The translations under genes were made by a program, and so were the position numbers. From Microbacterium sp. SLBN-154 (GTDB taxonomy: Bacteria; Actinomycetota; Actinomycetes; Actinomycetales; Microbacteriaceae), in assembly GCF_006715565.1 (NCBI RefSeq), contig NZ_VFNL01000001.1, positions 1,798,001 through 1,862,000 of the forward strand: DNA of 64,000 nt. Direction: 5' to 3'. This document shows, in pieces, positions 38,821 to 48,734 of this stretch (its first letter is position 1; every line of letters starts with the position of its first letter). The notes under the pieces are model-generated. The model worked only from the letters and a program-made list of their open reading frames with translations. It was not told the DNA's origin and searched no databases.

Positions 38821-39515
38821 TGGCTCCGGCCTCCTCCGCCCGCCAGCGATCATCGTCAGCGGGCCTTCTCAGCATCGGTCAGGTGCTCGCGAGGCTGTCG
38901 CCGGAGTTCCCGAGTCTGACCTCCAGCAAGCTGCGTTTCCTCGAGGTGCAGGGGATCGTCACCCCGGTTCGGACCGATTCGGGGTATCGCAAGTTCTCGC
39001 CGGCCGACCTCGACCGCCTGCGACTGGCGCTGACCCTCCAGCGCGACCACTACCTTCCTCTCAGCGTCATCCGCGACTACCTCGCCGACGTCGACGCCGG
39101 GCGCGACCCCGCGCCGCCGACCTCCGCGCCGCCGCCCTCGATCGTCCCGGCGCCGCGCCGGTACCGTCGGGAGGAGCTTCTGGCCGCGGCCGGTGCGGCG
39201 CCGCAGCTGCTCAACGACGCCATCAGCACCGGGATCATCACCGCCGCCGAGAGCTACACCGATCAGTCGGTCACGCTCCTGCGGGCTCTCGTCGCGCTGG
39301 ACCGTCACGGCATCGAGCCGCGTCACGTCCGCAGCGTCAAGCAGAGCGCGGAGCGCGACGCCTCCCTCATCGAGTCGTCGCTCGCGCCGCTGCTGCGTCG
39401 GACGGACGCCGCTTCTCGGGGACGAGCGGGAGAGGCCGCACCCGAGCTCGCGCGCAAACTCGAAGAGGTGCGTGCGATCCTGCTGCGCTCCGCCCTCGAT
39501 CGCCTTCTCGGATGA
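38820..39515 (+). CDS. ftsR: MerR-type regulator FtsR
   Basis: 231 residues. A winged helix (LSIGQVLARLSPEFPSLTSSKLRFLEVQGIVTPVRT, GYRKFSPADLDRL) is followed by a Pro-rich linker and a long helical C-terminal domain. It matches the Rv1828 family by sequence and place. The Corynebacterium glutamicum member, FtsR, activates ftsZ. Its ATG overlaps the garA stop (TGATG), so the two are coupled. Confidence 0.85.
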   Translation: MAPASSARQRSSSAGLLSIGQVLARLSPEFPSLTSSKLRFLEVQGIVTPVRTDSGYRKFSPADLDRLRLALTLQRDHYLPLSVIRDYLADVDAGRDPAPPTSAPPPSIVPAPRRYRREELLAAAGAAPQLLNDAISTGIITAAESYTDQSVTLLRALVALDRHGIEPRHVRSVKQSAERDASLIESSLAPLLRRTDAASRGRAGEAAPELARKLEEVRAILLRSALDRLLG

Positions 39516-39630
39516 CGCGCCCCAGCCTCGATCCTCCGCGACACGCCGACGCGTTCAGGCGGATGTCGTTGCCCGGGGGGCGGGGCTCATCTAGCGTGGA
39601 GTGCGCACCCCGTTCCGTGAGGAGGATCGC

Positions 39631-40176
39631 ATGACCGCTCGTGAAGCGGCCGACGAACCCGGCTTCGTCGCCGACCTCCTGTTCACCGACGGGCTCCCGC
39701 AGATGGACGATGAAGTGGGCTACCGCGGCGCGGTCGCCGCCCGCGCCGCAGGGATCACCTACCGGCAGCTGGATTACTGGGCCCGCACGCAACTGGTCGA
39801 ACCGACCGTGCGAGGAGCGAACGGCTCCGGCTCGCAACGGCTGTACGGCTTCCGCGACATCCTGGTCCTCAAACTCGTCAAACGACTGCTCGACACCGGA
39901 ATCTCGCTCCAGCAGATCCGCACCGCCGTGGAGCAGCTTCGTGCCGCCGGCATCCGCGACCTCGCCGGCACCACCCTCATGAGCGATGGTGCCTCGGTCT
40001 ACCTCTGCACCTCGAACGACGAGGTCATCGACCTGGTCAGCCGTGGGCAGGGTGTGTTCGGCATCGCCGTGGGCAAGGTCCTGCGCGAGGTCGAGTCGAC
40101 TCTCGTGGAGTTCGACCCGCAGGCTCCCGACCCCGTCGACGAGCTCGCTGCACGTCGCACCGCGCGCTCGGCCTAA
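39631..40176 (+). CDS. MerR-type regulator, Rv1830 family
   Basis: 181 residues. The DNA-binding domain reads YRGAVAARAAGITYRQLDYWARTQLVEPTVR and then QRLYGFRDILVLKLVKRLLDTGISLQQIRTA. The C-terminal part (DLVSRGQGVFGIAVGKVLREVE) is the conserved domain of this family. In M. tuberculosis Rv1830 lies in the same block and affects cell division and drug tolerance. The start ATG 39631 follows GAGGAGG; GTG 39601 is rejected. Confidence 0.85.
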   Translation: MTAREAADEPGFVADLLFTDGLPQMDDEVGYRGAVAARAAGITYRQLDYWARTQLVEPTVRGANGSGSQRLYGFRDILVLKLVKRLLDTGISLQQIRTAVEQLRAAGIRDLAGTTLMSDGASVYLCTSNDEVIDLVSRGQGVFGIAVGKVLREVESTLVEFDPQAPDPVDELAARRTARSA

Positions 40177-40220
40177 GCCCGACGCTCGTCGGCCTCGCCG
40201 ACGCCGGCGGACGCGGCGGA

Positions 40221-41030
40221 TCAGACGCGGGTCTCGCCCGGAGTGGGGATGCGACCGGTGCGGATGACCCGGTCCAGCAGCGCGTCGAAGTCGGCGGCGA
40301 GCTCCTGCGCGGAGTCTCCCGGCCAGATGTGGAGCGGCTTCGCGGCGCCCTGAGCCTGCTGGAGCGACGTCCGCTCGGGAAGCTGCGGGCTCAGCACGAG
40401 CGGACCGAACATGTCGCGCAGCTCCTTGATCCGGAACTGGTGCTCGATCGACTGGGGACGCACGCGGTTCACCACGAGGCCGAGCGGCTGCAGCCGGGGG
40501 GAGAGGCCGCGACGGATCTCCTCGATGGCGCGCAGCGCGCGGTCGGCGGCCGCGACGGAGAACAGACCGGGCTCGGTGACGACGATGACACGGTCGCTCG
40601 CAGCCCACGCGGTGCGCGTGAGGGCGTTGAGGGAGGGTGCGCAGTCGATGAGGACGAGATCGTAATCGGCCTCGATCGTGGCGAGGGCCTCCTCGAGCTT
40701 CCACACGTCGCGAACGCTCGGGTGCGGACCGTCGAAGTTGATCGCGGACGGGCTCCCGATCATCACGTCGATCGTCCCGGGGTGCACCTTCGCCCAGCCG
40801 GAGGAGGTGATCGCCTGACGGACGACCTTCTCCTTGGGATTGGCCAGGACATCGGCGATGTTGAGGCGACCGGCGACCTGGATGTCCATCCCCGTCGACA
40901 CGTCGGACTGCGGGTCCAGGTCGACGACCAACGTCCGGACGCCGCGCGCGAAAGCGGCGGAAGCGAGTCCGAGCGTCACGGTCGTCTTGCCGACCCCGCC
41001 CTTGAGCGAGCTGACGGAGAGTACGTGCAC
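40221..41030 (-). CDS. ParA-like ATPase (orphan)
   Basis: 269 residues. Walker A is KGGVGKTTV at the N-terminus, followed by VVDLDPQSDVSTG and LVLIDCAPSLNALTR. No parB is adjacent. It is the second ParA-like protein here besides the scp-linked one at 12332. Such orphans (for example PldP of corynebacteria) affect division-site placement or segregation, which I only infer. The start is GTG 41030, with TAACGT eight bases before it. Confidence 0.85.
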   Translation of the reverse strand: MHVLSVSSLKGGVGKTTVTLGLASAAFARGVRTLVVDLDPQSDVSTGMDIQVAGRLNIADVLANPKEKVVRQAITSSGWAKVHPGTIDVMIGSPSAINFDGPHPSVRDVWKLEEALATIEADYDLVLIDCAPSLNALTRTAWAASDRVIVVTEPGLFSVAAADRALRAIEEIRRGLSPRLQPLGLVVNRVRPQSIEHQFRIKELRDMFGPLVLSPQLPERTSLQQAQGAAKPLHIWPGDSAQELAADFDALLDRVIRTGRIPTPGETRV

Positions 41031-41038
41031 GAGGCACT

Positions 41039-41058
41039 ACGTTACCGTCCCCTAGGCT
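41039..41058. promoter_or_regulatory. Divergent -10 elements between the ParA-like gene and pyc
   Basis: TAACGT on the minus strand (41039-41044) serves the ParA-like gene. TAGGCT on the plus strand (41053-41058) serves pyc, leaving a leader of about 40 bases with GCGAGG as its ribosome binding site. The two promoters are only nine bases apart. Confidence 0.45.
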
Positions 41059-41104
41059 GAGAGCACACTCAGCCCAGACCACACGGCCCAACCGCGAGGT
41101 GTGC

Positions 41105-44100
41105 ATGTTCGAGAAGATCCTGGTCGCCAATCGCGGTGAAATCGCGATCCGCGCCTTCCGCGCCGCGTATGAGCTGGGAGCCCGCACGGTCGCGGTCTTC
41201 CCCTTCGAAGATCGCGGATCGCTGCATCGGCAGAAGGCCGACGAGTCGTATGTGATCGGCGAAGCGGGTCATCCGGTGCGCGCCTATCTCGACGTCGACG
41301 AGATCATCCGGGTCGCCCTCGAGTCCGGCGCCGACGCCATCTACCCGGGCTACGGATTCCTGTCGGAGAACCCCGAGCTCGCCTCCCGGGCCGCCGAGAA
41401 CGGCATCACCTTCATCGGACCTCCCGCCCGGGCGCTCGCGATGGCGGGGAACAAGGTGACCGCGAAGGAGCACGCCATCGCCGCGGGTGTTCCGGTGCTG
41501 CGCTCGACCGAGGCCTCCGACGACGTCGACGCCCTCGTCGCGGCGGCCCCCGACATCGGGTTCCCGATCTTCGTCAAGGCCGTCGCCGGCGGCGGCGGTC
41601 GCGGCATGCGCCGCGTGGAGACGCCGGGAGAGCTGCCGCCCGCGATCGCCGAGGCGATGCGCGAGGCGGGTGCGGCCTTCGGCGACCCGCGCGTGTTCCT
41701 CGAGCAGGCTGTCGTCCGGCCTCGGCACATCGAGGTGCAGATCCTCGCCGATGCCACGGGCAACACTGTTCACCTCTTCGAGCGCGACTGCTCGGTGCAG
41801 CGCCGCCATCAGAAGGTCATCGAGATCGCGCCCGCCCCCAACCTCGACGACGAGCTGCGTCAGCGCATCCACCGCGACGCGGTCGCCTTCGCCGAGTCGA
41901 TCGGGTACGTCAACGCCGGCACCGTCGAGTTCCTCGTCGACACGGCGGGCGAGCGCGCGGGTCAGCACGTCTTCATCGAGATGAACCCCCGCATCCAGGT
42001 CGAGCACACCGTCACCGAGGAAGTGACCGACGTCGACCTCGTCCAGTCGCAGATGCGCATCGCGGCGGGGGAGAGCCTCGACGACCTCGGACTGTCGCAG
42101 GACCGGATCGTGCTCCGCGGCGCCGCTCTGCAGTGCCGCATCACCACGGAGGACCCCGCGCAGGGATTCCGGCCCGACACCGGCCGCATCACCACCTATC
42201 GCTCGCCCGGCGGCGCCGGCATCCGCCTCGACGGCGGGACGACGGCCGCGGGCTCGCAGATCAGTCCCCACTTCGACTCGATGCTCGCCAAGCTCACCTG
42301 TCGAGGACGTGACTACCCGGCCGCCGTCGCCCGGGCCAAGCGCGCGCTGGCGGAGTTCCGCATCCGCGGCGTCGCGACCAACATCCCGTTCCTTCGTGCC
42401 GTCCTGGACGATCCCTCCTTCGTCGAGGGAGACCTCAGCACCGCGTTCATCGAAGAGCGCCCGCGCCTGCTCACCAGCCACCCGTCGCGCGACCGAGCGA
42501 CCAAGCTGCTGAACTGGCTGGCCGATGTCACCGTGAACCGCCCCTACGGCGAGAAGCCGGTCTCGGTGTCGCCCGGCAGCAAGCTCCCGGACATCGACCT
42601 CCTCGCCCCGGCCCCTGAGGGGAACCTCCAGCGACTGCGGGAGCTCGGTCCCGCCGGTTTCGCCCGCGCGCTCCGGGAGCAGACGCCGCTGGCGGTGACC
42701 GAGACCACCTACCGCGACGCCCACCAGTCGCTTCTCGCCACCCGGGTGCGCACGCGCGACCTGGTCCGCTGCGCGCCGCACGTGGCGCGGATGACCCCCG
42801 AGCTGCTGTCCATCGAGGCCTGGGGCGGTGCGACCTACGACGTGGCGCTGCGGTTCCTCGCCGAAGACCCCTGGGAGCGGCTCGCAGCCATCCGCGACGC
42901 CGTTCCCAACATCCCCATCCAGATGCTGCTGCGCGGCCGGAACACCGTCGGCTACACACCCAGACCGGTCGAGGTCACCGACGCCTTCGTCCGTGAAGCC
43001 GCGTCGACGGGCGTCGACATCTTCCGCATCTTCGACGCCCTCAACGACGTGGATCAGATGGTCCCCGCCATCCGCTCGGTCCTCGAGACCGGCACTGCCG
43101 TCGCCGAGGTCGCCGTCTGCTACACCGGCGACCTCCTCGATCCGGCCGAGCAGCTGTACACGCTGGACTACTACCTGCGCCTGGCCGAGCAGATCGTCGC
43201 GTCGGGGGCTCACATCCTCGCGATCAAGGACATGGCGGGACTCCTGCGTCCCGCCGCGGCCGCACGTCTGGTCGCGGCCCTGCGCGAGGGCTTCGACCTC
43301 CCGGTGCACCTGCACACGCACGACACCGCAGGCGGCCAGCTGGCGACTCTCCTCGCCGCGAGCGCCGCGGGTGTCGACGCCGTCGACGCCGCAGCGGCCC
43401 CGCTGGCCGGCACGACCAGTCAGCCGTCGCTGTCCGCGCTGGTCGCGGCCCTCGCGCACACCGACCGCGACACCGGGATCGACCTGCAGGCGGTGAGCGA
43501 TCTCGAACCCTACTGGGAGGGCGTGCGGCACCTGTACCGTCCGTTCGAGTCGGGACTGGACGGTCCCACCGGCCGGGTGTATCACCACGAGATCCCGGGT
43601 GGTCAGCTCTCGAACCTCCGCCAGCAGGCGATCGCGCTGGGCCTCGCCGACGATTTCGAACTCATCGAGAACATGTACGCCGCCGCCGACCGCATCCTCG
43701 GACGTATCCCGAAGGTGACGCCCTCGTCGAAGGTGGTCGGCGATCTCGCCCTGGCCCTGGTCGCGGCCAAGGCCGATCCGGCCGACTTCGCCGAGAATCC
43801 GCAGAACTACGACATCCCCGACTCCGTCGTCGGGTTCATGGCCGGTGAGCTGGGCGACCTTCCCGGCGGCTGGCCCGAGCCCTTCCGCACGAAGGTGCTG
43901 GCCGGTCGCACGGTGTCCATCGAGATCCCGCCGCTCACATCCGAGGCGAAGGAAGGGCTCGACGGCGACGCCGCCTCCCGGCGCCGGACCCTCAATCGCC
44001 TGCTCTTCCCCGGTCCCGCGCGCGAGTTCGAGAAGGCGCGCGAGGCGTACGGCGACCTCTCGAGCCTCGGCACCCCCGACTATCTGTACGGACTCAAGCC

Positions 44101-44512
44101 GGGCGAGGAGCACGTCGCGGAGATCGATCCGGGCGTGCAGCTCTACGTGGGGCTCGAGGCCATCGGCGAAGCTGACGCCAAAGGCATGCGCACGGTCATG
44201 ACCACGCTGAACGGACAGCTCCGCCCCGTCTACGTGCGGGACCGCAGCATCAGCGTCGAGACCCGTCAGGCCGAGCGGGCCGACACGTCTCGACCCGGAC
44301 AGGTCGCCGCGCCGTTCGCAGGCGTCGTCACCGTCAAGACCGAGGTCGGCGCCACCGTGACCGCGGGAGCGCCCATCGCCTCGATCGAGGCGATGAAGAT
44401 GGAGGCGGCGATCACCGCCCCCGTCGACGGCGTCGTCGAGCGCATCGCGATCGCCGCGACCGCCCAGGTCGAGGCGGGCGACCTTTTGGTCGTCATCCGT
44501 CCCGCGCACTAG
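41105..44512 (+). CDS. pyc: Pyruvate carboxylase
   Basis: 1135 residues in one chain. It has biotin carboxylase (about 1-450; FEKILVANRGEIAIRAFRAA, KAVAGGGGRGMR, FIEMNPRIQVEHTVTEE) and carboxyltransferase (about 530-810; TETTYRDAHQSLLATRVRT, LHTHDTAGG). A biotin-carrier domain with biotinyl Lys1098 in EAMKMEA completes the enzyme. It makes oxaloacetate from pyruvate, bicarbonate and ATP, the main anaplerotic step. The start ATG 41105 follows GCGAGG. The single long subunit is the form found in corynebacteria and mycobacteria. Confidence 0.96.
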   Translation: MFEKILVANRGEIAIRAFRAAYELGARTVAVFPFEDRGSLHRQKADESYVIGEAGHPVRAYLDVDEIIRVALESGADAIYPGYGFLSENPELASRAAENGITFIGPPARALAMAGNKVTAKEHAIAAGVPVLRSTEASDDVDALVAAAPDIGFPIFVKAVAGGGGRGMRRVETPGELPPAIAEAMREAGAAFGDPRVFLEQAVVRPRHIEVQILADATGNTVHLFERDCSVQRRHQKVIEIAPAPNLDDELRQRIHRDAVAFAESIGYVNAGTVEFLVDTAGERAGQHVFIEMNPRIQVEHTVTEEVTDVDLVQSQMRIAAGESLDDLGLSQDRIVLRGAALQCRITTEDPAQGFRPDTGRITTYRSPGGAGIRLDGGTTAAGSQISPHFDSMLAKLTCRGRDYPAAVARAKRALAEFRIRGVATNIPFLRAVLDDPSFVEGDLSTAFIEERPRLLTSHPSRDRATKLLNWLADVTVNRPYGEKPVSVSPGSKLPDIDLLAPAPEGNLQRLRELGPAGFARALREQTPLAVTETTYRDAHQSLLATRVRTRDLVRCAPHVARMTPELLSIEAWGGATYDVALRFLAEDPWERLAAIRDAVPNIPIQMLLRGRNTVGYTPRPVEVTDAFVREAASTGVDIFRIFDALNDVDQMVPAIRSVLETGTAVAEVAVCYTGDLLDPAEQLYTLDYYLRLAEQIVASGAHILAIKDMAGLLRPAAAARLVAALREGFDLPVHLHTHDTAGGQLATLLAASAAGVDAVDAAAAPLAGTTSQPSLSALVAALAHTDRDTGIDLQAVSDLEPYWEGVRHLYRPFESGLDGPTGRVYHHEIPGGQLSNLRQQAIALGLADDFELIENMYAAADRILGRIPKVTPSSKVVGDLALALVAAKADPADFAENPQNYDIPDSVVGFMAGELGDLPGGWPEPFRTKVLAGRTVSIEIPPLTSEAKEGLDGDAASRRRTLNRLLFPGPAREFEKAREAYGDLSSLGTPDYLYGLKPGEEHVAEIDPGVQLYVGLEAIGEADAKGMRTVMTTLNGQLRPVYVRDRSISVETRQAERADTSRPGQVAAPFAGVVTVKTEVGATVTAGAPIASIEAMKMEAAITAPVDGVVERIAIAATAQVEAGDLLVVIRPAH

Positions 44513-44570
44513 CCTGGAATGGCGCCTCACCGTGAGTGCGCAGTGATGTGCCTGTTCCAGGAGACCCGCA

Positions 44571-46220
44571 GTGACGCCCGACGCCTTCGATGAAACGCCC
44601 GAGGACGACGATGAGAACGGCGTCCTCCCCGACACCGTGAGCATCGATACGACCGCTCTGGGAGTGCTGAGCGGCCAGACCGCCCAAGTCAGTGTCATCC
44701 TCCCTTCCTCGACCGACGATGACGCCCTCGACGACGAGGACGTCGTCGGCGATGAGATGCCGCCGGCCACCGACGACGCGGAGACCCCCGAGCGCGGGGC
44801 TCCGGGCGCCGCGGACACGGGCTCGCCGGTGAGCGGGCCGGTCGCCATCGAGCCCCCGGCCGAGACCGCCGAGGCCGAGATCGTCGAGGACGACGCTCAC
44901 CCTGAGCACGCCGTCGACGACAGCGACGCCCCTCACCCTGATCACGTGGACGCCGAGATCGTCGAGGACGCGCTCGTGCCCGACACCGCGGTCGTCGCCG
45001 CCGTGGACGAGCCCCGTGAGGAGACGCCAGCGTCCGATCCGGTCCCCGCCACCACGGCGTCATCGGACGTCGTATCGACCCCGACGAGTGCCGCGCCCGC
45101 GTCGGGCATCAGCGCGCGGACCACGCGCACCGGTTCCGTCCCCGCGACGCGGTGGGAGCTGCAGCACCCCGATCAGCCCGAGCGCCCGCAGCGCGCCCGT
45201 TCCGCCGAGCGCGTGACGACGCGCAACGAGGTCGCCCTGTCTTCGAAGCGGCTCGGCGAGTTCGAGGGAGGCCGGGAGACCGCCGACCTCCTCACCGCCG
45301 ACCGGCTGCTCGATCAGCGCCACCTCGTCCGGGCCGAGCCCGAAGGAGTATGGCGCCACCTGGTCTATTCACTGACCGGCCGGCGGGTGAACCTCGGAGA
45401 CAGCAAGCGCGCGCGAGCCCGCAAGGAGCTCGACCGTCGCATCGGCGCGCCCCTCACCGGCGGGGCACGCTTCGTTCCCGTCCTGTCGAGGAAGGGCGGT
45501 GTCGGCAAGACCACCGTCACCACGCTTCTCGGGATGGCGCTGGCCGACGCCCGCGACGATCGCGTCATCGCCGTGGACGCCAACCCCGACCGGGGGACGC
45601 TGGCCGAGCGCATCGCCAGAGCCAACGGCAAGACGGTCCGCGACCTCGCGCGTGCCCGTGCGGAGGTCAGCGGATACAACGACATCTCGCAGATCGTCGC
45701 GCGCGACGAGACCCGACTGGACGTCCTCGCCTCCGACGCCGACCCGCGGGTGTCCGAAGCCTTCAGCGACCGCGACTACCACGACGTCGCCACGCTCGCG
45801 GCGCACTACTACTCGATCGTGCTGACCGACACCGGGACCGGGATCGTCCACTCGGTGATGGGCGCCACGCTCGAGCTGGCCGACCAGCTCGTCGTCGTGG
45901 CCGGCCTGAGCGTCGACGAGGCGCGCCTGGCATCGGAGACCCTGACGTGGCTGGAGACCAACGGGTATGCCGAGCACGTGAAGAACGCCGTGGTCGTGCT
46001 GAACAACTCCCGCCCCGGTCCGCCCGTCGTGCGCCCCGACGAGCTGGAGATCCACTTCCGAAGCCGCGTCCGCGCCGTGGTCAGGATGCCCTTCGACCCG
46101 CAGATCGCCGCGGGGAGCGCCATCACGTTCCGCGACCTCCAGCCGGCCACGCGCCTCGCAGCGCGCGAGCTGGCGGCGACCGTCGTCGAGGGGCTGCGGA
46201 CCCTCGCCCCGGCCGCGTGA
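44571..46220 (+). CDS. MinD/ParA-type ATPase with long acidic N-terminal region (EspI-like)
   Basis: 549 residues. About 1-190 are disordered, very acidic and Ala/Pro/Thr-rich, with two AEIVED repeats. About 290-549 form a P-loop domain with [22 protein letters not shown] (deviant Walker A), [10 protein letters not shown] and [11 protein letters not shown]. The arrangement matches ATPases linked to ESX/type VII secretion (EspI, Rv3876), but no WXG100 or EccC gene is in the window. It may act alone in positioning. The start GTG 44571 follows CAGGAG. It ends 10 bases before def. Confidence 0.85.
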   Translation: MTPDAFDETPEDDDENGVLPDTVSIDTTALGVLSGQTAQVSVILPSSTDDDALDDEDVVGDEMPPATDDAETPERGAPGAADTGSPVSGPVAIEPPAETAEAEIVEDDAHPEHAVDDSDAPHPDHVDAEIVEDALVPDTAVVAAVDEPREETPASDPVPATTASSDVVSTPTSAAPASGISARTTRTGSVPATRWELQHPDQPERPQRARSAERVTTRNEVALSSKRLGEFEGGRETADLLTADRLLDQRHLVRAEPEGVWRHLVYSLTGRRVNLGDSKRARARKELDRRIGAPLTGGARFVPVLSRKGGVGKTTVTTLLGMALADARDDRVIAVDANPDRGTLAERIARANGKTVRDLARARAEVSGYNDISQIVARDETRLDVLASDADPRVSEAFSDRDYHDVATLAAHYYSIVLTDTGTGIVHSVMGATLELADQLVVVAGLSVDEARLASETLTWLETNGYAEHVKNAVVVLNNSRPGPPVVRPDELEIHFRSRVRAVVRMPFDPQIAAGSAITFRDLQPATRLAARELAATVVEGLRTLAPAA

Positions 46221-46230
46221 GCGCGATCCG

Positions 46231-46722
46231 ATGACGGTTCGGCCCATCCGCCTCTTCGGCGACCCGGTGCTGCGCGCCCCGAGCGCACCCATCACCACGA
46301 TCGACGACGGCGTCCGCGCCCTCGTGCAGGATCTGCTCGACACCGTCGAGCTGCCCGGGCGCGCGGGCGTCGCCGCACCGCAGATCGGCGTGCCGCTGCG
46401 GGCGTTCAGCTACAACATCGACGGCGACATCGGGTACATCCTCAACCCCGTCCTCGAAGAGGTCTCGGGCGAGCCTGTGCCCACGGGGGAGGGATGCCTG
46501 TCGGTTCCCGGTCTCTGGCACGACGCGCTGCGTCATCCCTACGCGCGGGTCCGCGGTATCGACCTCGACGGAGCGGAGCTCGTCATCGAGGGCGAAGGCC
46601 TTCTCGCTCAGGCGCTCCAGCACGAGACCGACCACCTCGACGGCATGCTCTATCTGTCGCGGCTGCGCCCCGAGGATCGCAAGACCGCGATGCGCGAGGT
46701 GCGCGAGTCCGACTGGTTCTGA
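46231..46722 (+). CDS. def: Peptide deformylase
   Basis: 163 residues. All three motifs are present: GVAAPQIG (46-53), EGCLSVPG with metal ligand C89, and QHETDHLDG with H131, E132 and H135. It removes the formyl group from nascent proteins using Fe(II). The stop codon lies inside the strong terminator stem that follows. Confidence 0.95.
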   Translation: MTVRPIRLFGDPVLRAPSAPITTIDDGVRALVQDLLDTVELPGRAGVAAPQIGVPLRAFSYNIDGDIGYILNPVLEEVSGEPVPTGEGCLSVPGLWHDALRHPYARVRGIDLDGAELVIEGEGLLAQALQHETDHLDGMLYLSRLRPEDRKTAMREVRESDWF

Positions 46723-46770
46723 CACGAGCCGGGTCGATGCCGTGAAGCGGCGTCGACCCGGCTCGTGTCA
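46720..46770. terminator. Long bidirectional terminator between def and fadD
   Basis: Two 23-base arms (46720-46742 and 46748-46770) are complementary except for one G-T pair, with a five-base loop. The first arm begins with the def stop codon. The hairpin lies between two convergent genes and should stop both transcripts. Confidence 0.85.
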
Positions 46771-46779
46771 GCCGTCCGG

Positions 46780-48606
46780 TCAGGGAATCGAGACGTTCGT
46801 GGTGTTGACCGGCGCAGCGTAGATCTCGTCGATCTCCGCGGCGAAGTCGTTCACGATCGTGTGCCGCTTGATGCTCATCTTCGGGGTGAGGTGGCCGCTG
46901 GCCTCGGTCCACTCCGACGGAAGGATCGTGAACTTGCGGATGGATTCCGCGCGGGAGACCGTCGTGTTGGCGTTGTCGACGGCGCGCTGGACCTCGGCGC
47001 GGACCTTCTCGTTCTTCGCCGCGTCGGCCAGCGACATGTCGCCCGGCAGCCCGTTGTTGGCAAGCCACGTCGGCAGCATCTCGGGGTCGAGCGTGACCAG
47101 GGCCGAGATGAACGGCTTCTGATCGCCCACGACCACCACCTGGCCGACGATCGGGTTGGCGCGGATCGGATCCTCCAGCGCCGCGGGAGCGACGTTCTTG
47201 CCGCCGGCGGTGACGATGATCTCCTTCTTGCGTCCCGTGATCTTCAGGAAACCCTCGGCGTCGAACGAGCCGATGTCGCCGGTCTTGAACCAGTCGCCGT
47301 CGAACGCCGCCGCGGTGGCCTCGGGGTTGCGCCAGTACTCTTTGAAGACGTTGATGCCGCGCACCTCGATCTCGCCGTCGTCGGCGAGCCGCACACTGAC
47401 CCCGGGAAGTGCCGGACCGACCGTGCCGATCTTCGACTTGGTGGCGAGGTTCACCGTGGCCGGCGCGGTGGTCTCGGTCAGGCCGTAGCCCTCGAGGATC
47501 ACGACACCCAGGCTGTGGAAGAAGTGTCCGAGACGCTCGCCCAGGGGCGCGGAGCCCGACACCGCGTAGGTCACCCGTCCGCCCATCGCCGCGCGGAGCT
47601 TGCTGTAGACCAGGCGGTCGAACAGGCGGAATTTCAGGCGCAGGCCCAGCGGGATCTTCTTGCCGTCCTGCAGCAGGGCGGAGTGCTCGATCGCCGCGTG
47701 GGCGGCCGCGCGGAAGATCCTCCCCTTGCCGCCGGCCTCGGCCTTCTGCTCGGCGGAGTTGTAGACCTTCTCGAACACCCGCGGCACCGCCAGCAGGAAC
47801 GTCGGCTGGAAGGACCCGAGCGCGGGCAGCAGCTGCTTGGTGTCGGGCTGGTGCCCGGTCTTCACGCCCGCGTGGACGTTGAGGATCGAGATGAACCGGG
47901 CGAAGACGTGGGCCGTGGTGATGAACAGCAGAGTGGATGCTCCGGGGGTCTGCACCACCTCGTTCAACGCGACCGCCGAGTTCCGTGCCAGCTCGACGAA
48001 GTTGCTGTGGGTGAGGACGCAACCCTTCGGGCGGCCCGTCGACCCGGACGTGTAGATGAGGGTGGCGATGTCGGCGCCGACCGCGAGGTTGCGACGACGT
48101 TCGATCTCGTCCTCGGTGACGTCCTTGCCCTGGGCGACGAGGGTGTCCAGATCGCCGGACTGCATCTGCCAGACCGAGCGGACGAGCGGGAGCTCTGCCC
48201 TGACCTCCGCGACGCGGCCCGCGTGCTCGGCGGATTCGGCGATCACGGCCACGGCGCCGGAGTCGGCGAGGATCCAGGAGATCTGCGCCGCGGAGCTCGT
48301 CTCGTAGATCGGCACCATGACGGCCCCGGCGAAGAAGATCGCGAAGTCGACGAGGGTCCAGTCGTAGGTCGTGCGAGCGATGAAGGCGACCTTGTCGCCG
48401 GGCTCCACGCCGGCGGCCACGAGGCCCTTGGCCAGGGCGACGACCTGGGACTGGAACTGGGCGCCCGTGATGTCGCGCCAGCCGTCTCCTTCGGGGACGG
48501 CGAACAGCGGGCGCTCGGGGGTCGCCTTGACGCGCTCCACGAGGAGGTCGCTGATGTTGGCTTGGGGGTCGGCGGGGACCACGGCCGGAACATCGAATTG
48601 GATCAC
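46780..48606 (-). CDS. Long-chain fatty acid-CoA ligase (FadD15-like)
   Basis: 608 residues of an AMP-forming adenylating enzyme. Motifs are TLIYTSGSTGRPKGCVLTH (ATP/P-loop), VILEGYGLTETTAP (A5), KTGDIGSFD (A7) and GRKKEIIVTAGGKNVAP (A8, with the hinge). ISWILADSGAVAVIAES and FLLAVPRVFEKVYN are typical of the FAA1/FadD15 branch. It activates fatty acids as acyl-CoA. The start GTG 48606 follows AAGGAG. M. tuberculosis fadD15 also lies near plsC, aroG and pknL. Confidence 0.92.
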   Translation of the reverse strand: MIQFDVPAVVPADPQANISDLLVERVKATPERPLFAVPEGDGWRDITGAQFQSQVVALAKGLVAAGVEPGDKVAFIARTTYDWTLVDFAIFFAGAVMVPIYETSSAAQISWILADSGAVAVIAESAEHAGRVAEVRAELPLVRSVWQMQSGDLDTLVAQGKDVTEDEIERRRNLAVGADIATLIYTSGSTGRPKGCVLTHSNFVELARNSAVALNEVVQTPGASTLLFITTAHVFARFISILNVHAGVKTGHQPDTKQLLPALGSFQPTFLLAVPRVFEKVYNSAEQKAEAGGKGRIFRAAAHAAIEHSALLQDGKKIPLGLRLKFRLFDRLVYSKLRAAMGGRVTYAVSGSAPLGERLGHFFHSLGVVILEGYGLTETTAPATVNLATKSKIGTVGPALPGVSVRLADDGEIEVRGINVFKEYWRNPEATAAAFDGDWFKTGDIGSFDAEGFLKITGRKKEIIVTAGGKNVAPAALEDPIRANPIVGQVVVVGDQKPFISALVTLDPEMLPTWLANNGLPGDMSLADAAKNEKVRAEVQRAVDNANTTVSRAESIRKFTILPSEWTEASGHLTPKMSIKRHTIVNDFAAEIDEIYAAPVNTTNVSIP

Positions 48607-48734
48607 GGCAACTCCTTCGGTACCGATTGGGTCGGATGTCCTCAGATTCTAGTCGAGGCATATCCGGCCACGCAGTCCGCGGGGCCGCGACTAGACTCGA
48701 TCCGCCTCCTCGGGCGGGGCCCAGGACGGAAGGG

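Noticed and set aside
41069..44848. A very long open frame (over 1,200 codons) antisense to pyc
   Set aside because: It mirrors the codon bias of pyc: GC-rich third positions suppress stops on the opposite strand. Its translation is Arg/His/Gly/Asp-rich with no recognisable domain. The same holds for long antisense frames over glgP, pyrG, fadD and lpdA.
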